Positions 60,785-64,000 of a stretch of DNA of 64,000 nucleotides are shown here, in pieces. The notes beneath the pieces were generated by a model. That model did not search any database. It saw only the letters and a list, made by a program, of their open reading frames with translations, and had not been told where the DNA came from. A program made the translations under genes and the position numbers. The stretch comes from Sphingobium lactosutens. GTDB taxonomy: Bacteria; Pseudomonadota; Alphaproteobacteria; Sphingomonadales; Sphingomonadaceae. The DNA lies in the NCBI RefSeq assembly GCF_013393185.1, contig NZ_QJQX01000054.1:248001-312000 (forward strand), read 5' to 3'. Each line of letters opens with the position of its first letter. Position 1 is the first letter of the stretch.

Positions 60785-61186
60785 TCAGCCTTTCCGCGGC
60801 TGGCCGGGCGTGCTGAAGACCAGATGCTTCAGCGCGAAATAGTTGATCACCGACACGATCATGATCGCCGACAGCCCGGCGGCATAGGGATTGGCGATGA
60901 CGCGCGATACCGTCGCCAGCATCGCCAGCCCCAGCAGGTAATTGGCGGCATAGGACAGGATGAACCGCAGCTTGGCCGGCGCGGCATCGCGGAAGACATG
61001 GCGGCTATAGCTGACATAGTTGAACATCACGCCCATGACGTGCGCGACGAGTTGCGCGACGAACATGTTGAGGCCCAGCCACACCAATAGCGCATAGACG
61101 CCAAGGCCGAACAGCGTGTTGACGATGCCGGTCTGATAATAGCGCCAGAGTTCGATGAGGCGCGCGCGGGAGGGGGCGAAACCCAT
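60785..61186 (-). CDS. GtrA family membrane protein
   Basis: 133 residues with four hydrophobic helices (IVNTLFGLGVYALLVWLG, FVAQLVAHVMGVMFNYVSY, LRFILSYAANYLLGLAML and SAIMIVSVINYFALKHLVF). GtrA-like proteins are believed to help flip undecaprenyl-linked sugars or act near cell-surface polysaccharide assembly. It starts immediately after the rfbH stop; ATG 61186 is preferred, though GTG 61195 is possible. Its coupling to rfbH-rfbG suggests a surface-glycan task. Confidence 0.85.
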   Translation of the reverse strand: MGFAPSRARLIELWRYYQTGIVNTLFGLGVYALLVWLGLNMFVAQLVAHVMGVMFNYVSYSRHVFRDAAPAKLRFILSYAANYLLGLAMLATVSRVIANPYAAGLSAIMIVSVINYFALKHLVFSTPGQPRKG

Positions 61187-61187
61187 A

Positions 61188-62546
61188 TCAGCCACCGGAT
61201 TTGAGGAACCGTCCCAGCTCTTCCGCCATATAGTCGAGATGATCGTCGGTCAGGCCGGGGAAGAGGCCAAGCCAGAATGTATGGGTCGTCGTCAGGTCCG
61301 CATTGGTCAGTTCGCCGACGACGCGATAGTTGCGGCCCTTCATATAGGGCTGGCGCAGCAGATTGCCGCCGAAGAGCAGGCGGGTGCCGATCTTCCGGCT
61401 GTTGAGATAGCGCACCAGCGCCTCGCGGCTGATGCCGCTTTCCGGCCGGATGGTGATCGGGAAGCCGAACCAGGAGGGCTGGCTGTTGGGGGTCGCCTGC
61501 GGCAGGATCAGCACATCCTCATATGGACGTAGCCTTTCGGTAAGCCCTGCGAAGTTGCGCGCGCGCGCGGCGATGAAGCCGTCGAGATGGCCGAGTTGCG
61601 ACAGGCCGACGGCCGCCTGCATGTCGGTGATCTTGAGGTTATAGCCGGCATGGCCATAGGTATATTTATGGTCATAGCCTTCAGGCAGATTGCCCAGCCG
61701 CCGCGCGAAACGCTTGCCGCAGGTGTCGTCCTTGCCTGGCGCGCACCAGCAGTCGCGGCCCCAGTCGCGCATCGATTCGATCACGCGCTTGAGGCGCGGC
61801 TTGTCGGTGAACACCGCGCCGCCTTCGCCCATGGTGATATGATGCGCCGGGTAGAAGCTCAATGTGCCGATATGGCCGAAGGTGCCGACATTGCGACCGG
61901 CATAGGTGGCGCCCAGCGCGTCGCAGCAATCCTCCACCACCCAGAGATCATGTTTCTCGGCGACGCGCATCACCTCGGCAATGTCGAAGGGATTGCCCAG
62001 CGTATGGGCGATCATGATCGCGCGGGTTCGGTCGCTGACCGCCGCCTCGATCATATCGGGCTTCACATTATAGGTCGGGATGTCGACGTCGACGAAGACC
62101 GGCACCAGTCCATATTGCAACGACGGGTTGACCGTCGTGGGAAAGCCGGTCGCGACGGTGATGACTTCGTCGCCCGGTTTCAGCGCCTCGCCCCGGAAAT
62201 AATGCGAAGTCAGGGTCGAAAGGGCGAGCAGGTTGGCCGACGACCCCGAATTGGTCGTCAGCGCATGGGCGACGCCCAGCCGCTGCGCCAGCTTCGCCTC
62301 GAACGCGTCGTTGAACCGGCCGGTGGTCAGCCAGAAATCGAGCGAGGAATCGACAAGGTTGCGCATGTCGCTTTCGTCATAGACTTTCCCCGATACGGGA
62401 ACGGCGCTTTCGCCCGGCACGAAGGGGGCAGGAGCATGGAAGCGCCGCGCATATTCCCCGGTGAGGTCCAGGATCAGGGCGCGAAGCTGGGCTTCATCGC
62501 AGTCGCCCTTCAGGGCCGTTGAAATGGATGCCAGATGTTCGGTCAT
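61188..62546 (-). CDS. rfbH: CDP-4-dehydro-6-deoxyglucose 3-dehydrase (E1)
   Basis: 452-residue PMP-dependent, [2Fe-2S] enzyme that removes the C3 hydroxyl in 3,6-dideoxyhexose biosynthesis. The aminotransferase fold has [14 protein letters not shown] and [14 protein letters not shown]. The usual PLP lysine is replaced by histidine in [14 protein letters not shown] (about 235-236). The cysteines in [16 protein letters not shown] and others fit the iron-sulfur cluster. GGGAAGGAATGTTC before ATG 62546 fixes the start, which overlaps the rfbG stop. A further 50 open upstream codons lie inside rfbG. Confidence 0.93.
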   Translation of the reverse strand: MTEHLASISTALKGDCDEAQLRALILDLTGEYARRFHAPAPFVPGESAVPVSGKVYDESDMRNLVDSSLDFWLTTGRFNDAFEAKLAQRLGVAHALTTNSGSSANLLALSTLTSHYFRGEALKPGDEVITVATGFPTTVNPSLQYGLVPVFVDVDIPTYNVKPDMIEAAVSDRTRAIMIAHTLGNPFDIAEVMRVAEKHDLWVVEDCCDALGATYAGRNVGTFGHIGTLSFYPAHHITMGEGGAVFTDKPRLKRVIESMRDWGRDCWCAPGKDDTCGKRFARRLGNLPEGYDHKYTYGHAGYNLKITDMQAAVGLSQLGHLDGFIAARARNFAGLTERLRPYEDVLILPQATPNSQPSWFGFPITIRPESGISREALVRYLNSRKIGTRLLFGGNLLRQPYMKGRNYRVVGELTNADLTTTHTFWLGLFPGLTDDHLDYMAEELGRFLKSGG

Positions 62547-63622
62547 GAACATTCCTTCCCGGATAGGGTGCGCTCGAATATCGCGCGGTAGGCGGTCAGT
62601 TGTGCGAGCGAGATCTGCGCCGCATCGCCGCCATCGGCGACGGAGCGGTGCCAGGCGACGATCGTGTCGAGCGCGTCCCGCAAGCGCAGCGCAGGGCGCC
62701 ACCCCAGTTCGGTGCGCGCCTTGGAGCAGTCGAGTTTCAGGATCATCGCTTCATGCGGCTGGTCCTGTGGCTCGGTGAACCAGTGCGGCCCGCCCCAGCC
62801 GGCGCACATATGGTCGGCGATCCAGCCCACGGGCCGGGTGTCGTCGTCGGCCGGGCCGAAATTCCAGCCGGTGGCGGCCGATGCGTCGCCCTCGAACAGG
62901 CGCTGCGCGATCATCAGATAGCCGCCCAGCGCCTCCAGCACATGCTGCCAGGGGCGGATGGCAGCGGGCGAGCGGATGAAGGGCGGCTTGCCGGCGATCA
63001 GCGCGCGGACGATGTCGGGGATGAGGCGGTCTGCGGCCCAGTCGCCGCCGCCGATGACATTGCCTGCCCGAACCGACGCGAGCAGTGGACCTTTTCCGAA
63101 GAAGCTGCGGCGGTAGGAGGCGATCACCAGCTCCGCCGCGCCCTTGCTGGCGCTGTAGGGATCATGACCGCCCATCGGGTCGCCTTCGCGATAGGGCCAC
63201 ACCCATTCGCGATTTTCATAGCATTTGTCGCTGGTGACGCAGACGATCGCCTTCAGGTCGGCGGCGCGGCGGCAGGCGTCGAGGACATGCGCGGTCCCCT
63301 GCACATTGGTGGCGAAGGTTTCGAGTGGACAGTCGTAGGACAGGCGGACCAGAGGCTGTGCGGCGAGATGGAACAGGATTTCGGGGTGCGCTTGCAGGAT
63401 TGCGGCTTCTATGGCGGTCCTGTCGCGGATGTCGCCCTCGATATGGGTGAGGCCATGTTCCACGCCGGCCTGGCGGAACAGGCTGACCGCTTCGGCGGGG
63501 AGGGAAAAGCCCGTCACCTCTGCGCCCATCTGCGCCAGCCACATGGCGAGCCAGCTTCCCTTGAAGCCGCTATGGCCGGTGAGGAACACCTTGCGTCCCT
63601 GCCAGAAAGCGGCGGTCATCAT
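62543..63622 (-). CDS. rfbG: CDP-glucose 4,6-dehydratase
   Basis: 359-residue short-chain dehydrogenase/reductase that makes CDP-4-dehydro-6-deoxyglucose. NAD-binding [40 protein letters not shown] and the catalytic [11 protein letters not shown] (Tyr/Lys) are clear, with [11 protein letters not shown] and RPWQHVLE. It precedes rfbH, overlapping by ATGA. The CDP-glucose-forming rfbF and later dideoxysugar enzymes are not in the window, so the final sugar cannot be named. Confidence 0.94.
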   Translation of the reverse strand: MMTAAFWQGRKVFLTGHSGFKGSWLAMWLAQMGAEVTGFSLPAEAVSLFRQAGVEHGLTHIEGDIRDRTAIEAAILQAHPEILFHLAAQPLVRLSYDCPLETFATNVQGTAHVLDACRRAADLKAIVCVTSDKCYENREWVWPYREGDPMGGHDPYSASKGAAELVIASYRRSFFGKGPLLASVRAGNVIGGGDWAADRLIPDIVRALIAGKPPFIRSPAAIRPWQHVLEALGGYLMIAQRLFEGDASAATGWNFGPADDDTRPVGWIADHMCAGWGGPHWFTEPQDQPHEAMILKLDCSKARTELGWRPALRLRDALDTIVAWHRSVADGGDAAQISLAQLTAYRAIFERTLSGKECS

Positions 63623-63952
63623 GGCCTAGAGCGCATCCGACGGCCGGCGCGGGTGATGCGCGCCCGCCATGGCATGGGCTTGTCGGCCACGCCCTGCATG
63701 GACCGCATCTACAAGAAATGACGTTCCGATCGCCACCGTGCCTGTTCCCCCGTGCCACCATGAGCGGACGTCAAGTTTCTGGAGGCGGGGCAGGGTCTGG
63801 TCAACGGCGCGGAAGGGGGATTGCCAGACGGTAAATTGAACTAAATCAACGATTTGATCGGATAATTTGGAGCTATCCCGAATCGGTAGTTGATTTGGGC
63901 CGACCAATGGTGCGGGAGCGTTTTCGGATGCCCCCGCACCGTCCGGCCGGCA
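63623..63952. other. Intergenic region behind the right-edge efflux gene
   Basis: About 330 bp with no recognisable gene. A hairpin (GGTGCGGG, 63909-63916, and CCCGCACC, 63933-63940) lies right after the right-edge gene and may end its transcript. An inverted repeat AAATCAAC (63843-63850) / GTTGATTT (63889-63896) with a 38-bp spacer is of unknown meaning; it is a possible site for a regulator of rfbG. Confidence 0.4.
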
Positions 63953-64000
63953 TCAGGCGTCAGTCCAGCCACCACCCAGCGCCCGGAACAGATCGACCTG
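63953..64000 (-). CDS. RND efflux outer-membrane factor (NodT family), C-terminal end only
   Basis: Only the final 15 codons are visible. They read QVDLFRALGGGWTDA then stop, and the LFRALGGGW ending is typical of outer-membrane factor proteins of RND efflux pumps (TolC/NodT type). The rest lies beyond the right edge. Confidence 0.75.
   Translation of the reverse strand, partial: QVDLFRALGGGWTDA

Noticed and set aside
1..64000. CRISPR array, prophage or insertion sequence
   Set aside because: No regularly spaced direct repeats, no integrase, transposase, cas or structural phage genes were found on reading both strands.

Overview
The window looks like chromosomal DNA of a sphingomonad (order Sphingomonadales, Alphaproteobacteria, closest in flavour to Sphingobium/Novosphingobium). 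The evidence is uniformly high GC, a crtY-crtI-crtB carotenoid cluster, large TonB-dependent receptors paired with hydrolases, a prkA-yeaH-spoVR operon, a glnK-amtB pair, a CHCC zinc-finger protein, and sphingomonad-type palindromic repeats (CCGTTCG...CGAACGG, and CGTCATTCCC...GGGATGACG). No phage, transposase, integrase or CRISPR array was seen. The species assignment is inference.

Layout. 1-7.7 kb is housekeeping: nadB (cut by the left edge), an ABC ATPase, fumC, a membrane acyltransferase, gmk, a MidA-type methyltransferase and lgt. 7.8-13.3 kb is a phosphate-scavenging operon (TonB receptor, purple acid phosphatase, beta-propeller phytase) behind four 7-mers spaced 11 bp apart that resemble a Pho box. 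13.4-14.7 kb is a dmeR-dmeF metal-efflux pair with an operator on the dmeR start. 14.7-19.1 kb is crtY-crtI-(LOG-family gene)-crtB. 19.2-21 kb is glnK-amtB with a near-perfect sigma-54 promoter and two tandem terminators. 21-30 kb holds a DUF924 protein, tldD, a CHCC zinc-finger protein, tRNA-Val(TAC), a winged-helix regulator, a D-amino-acid transaminase, an ExbD-like lipoprotein, rpoN, lptB and an Lrp-family regulator. 30.2-34.8 kb is phenylalanine/tyrosine catabolism (phhA-hppD-hmgA-fahA, mostly with ATGA overlaps and no maleylacetoacetate isomerase). 35.3-40.2 kb is prkA-yeaH-spoVR, also behind a sigma-54-like promoter.

43-59.5 kb is the most coherent accessory region: an arabinan/L-arabinose locus. 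It encodes an endo-arabinanase, two arabinofuranosidase-type enzymes (GH43, GH51), an uncharacterised MGH1-like glycosidase, a TonB receptor, an MFS sugar permease, a mutarotase, and enzymes of an oxidative, non-phosphorylating arabinose route (dehydrogenase, SMP-30 lactonase, AraD1/GguC-type protein). A GntR/FadR-family regulator is encoded within it. Six copies of a 17-bp imperfect palindrome, approximating AATTAGTCSGACTAATT, sit in its intergenic regions and are proposed as that regulator's operators.

59.6-64 kb carries a short ORF with a strong ribosome-binding site and a nitroreductase behind a perfect palindrome. A GtrA-rfbH-rfbG set for 3,6-dideoxyhexose synthesis follows, then the last codons of an RND outer-membrane factor cut by the right edge.

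The regulatory theme is unusually readable: rpoN, two sigma-54-type promoters, a Pho box, a metal-sensor operator and a sugar regulon can all be proposed from sequence alone. All promoter and operator calls are sequence inference. Enzyme calls rest on recognisable family motifs.
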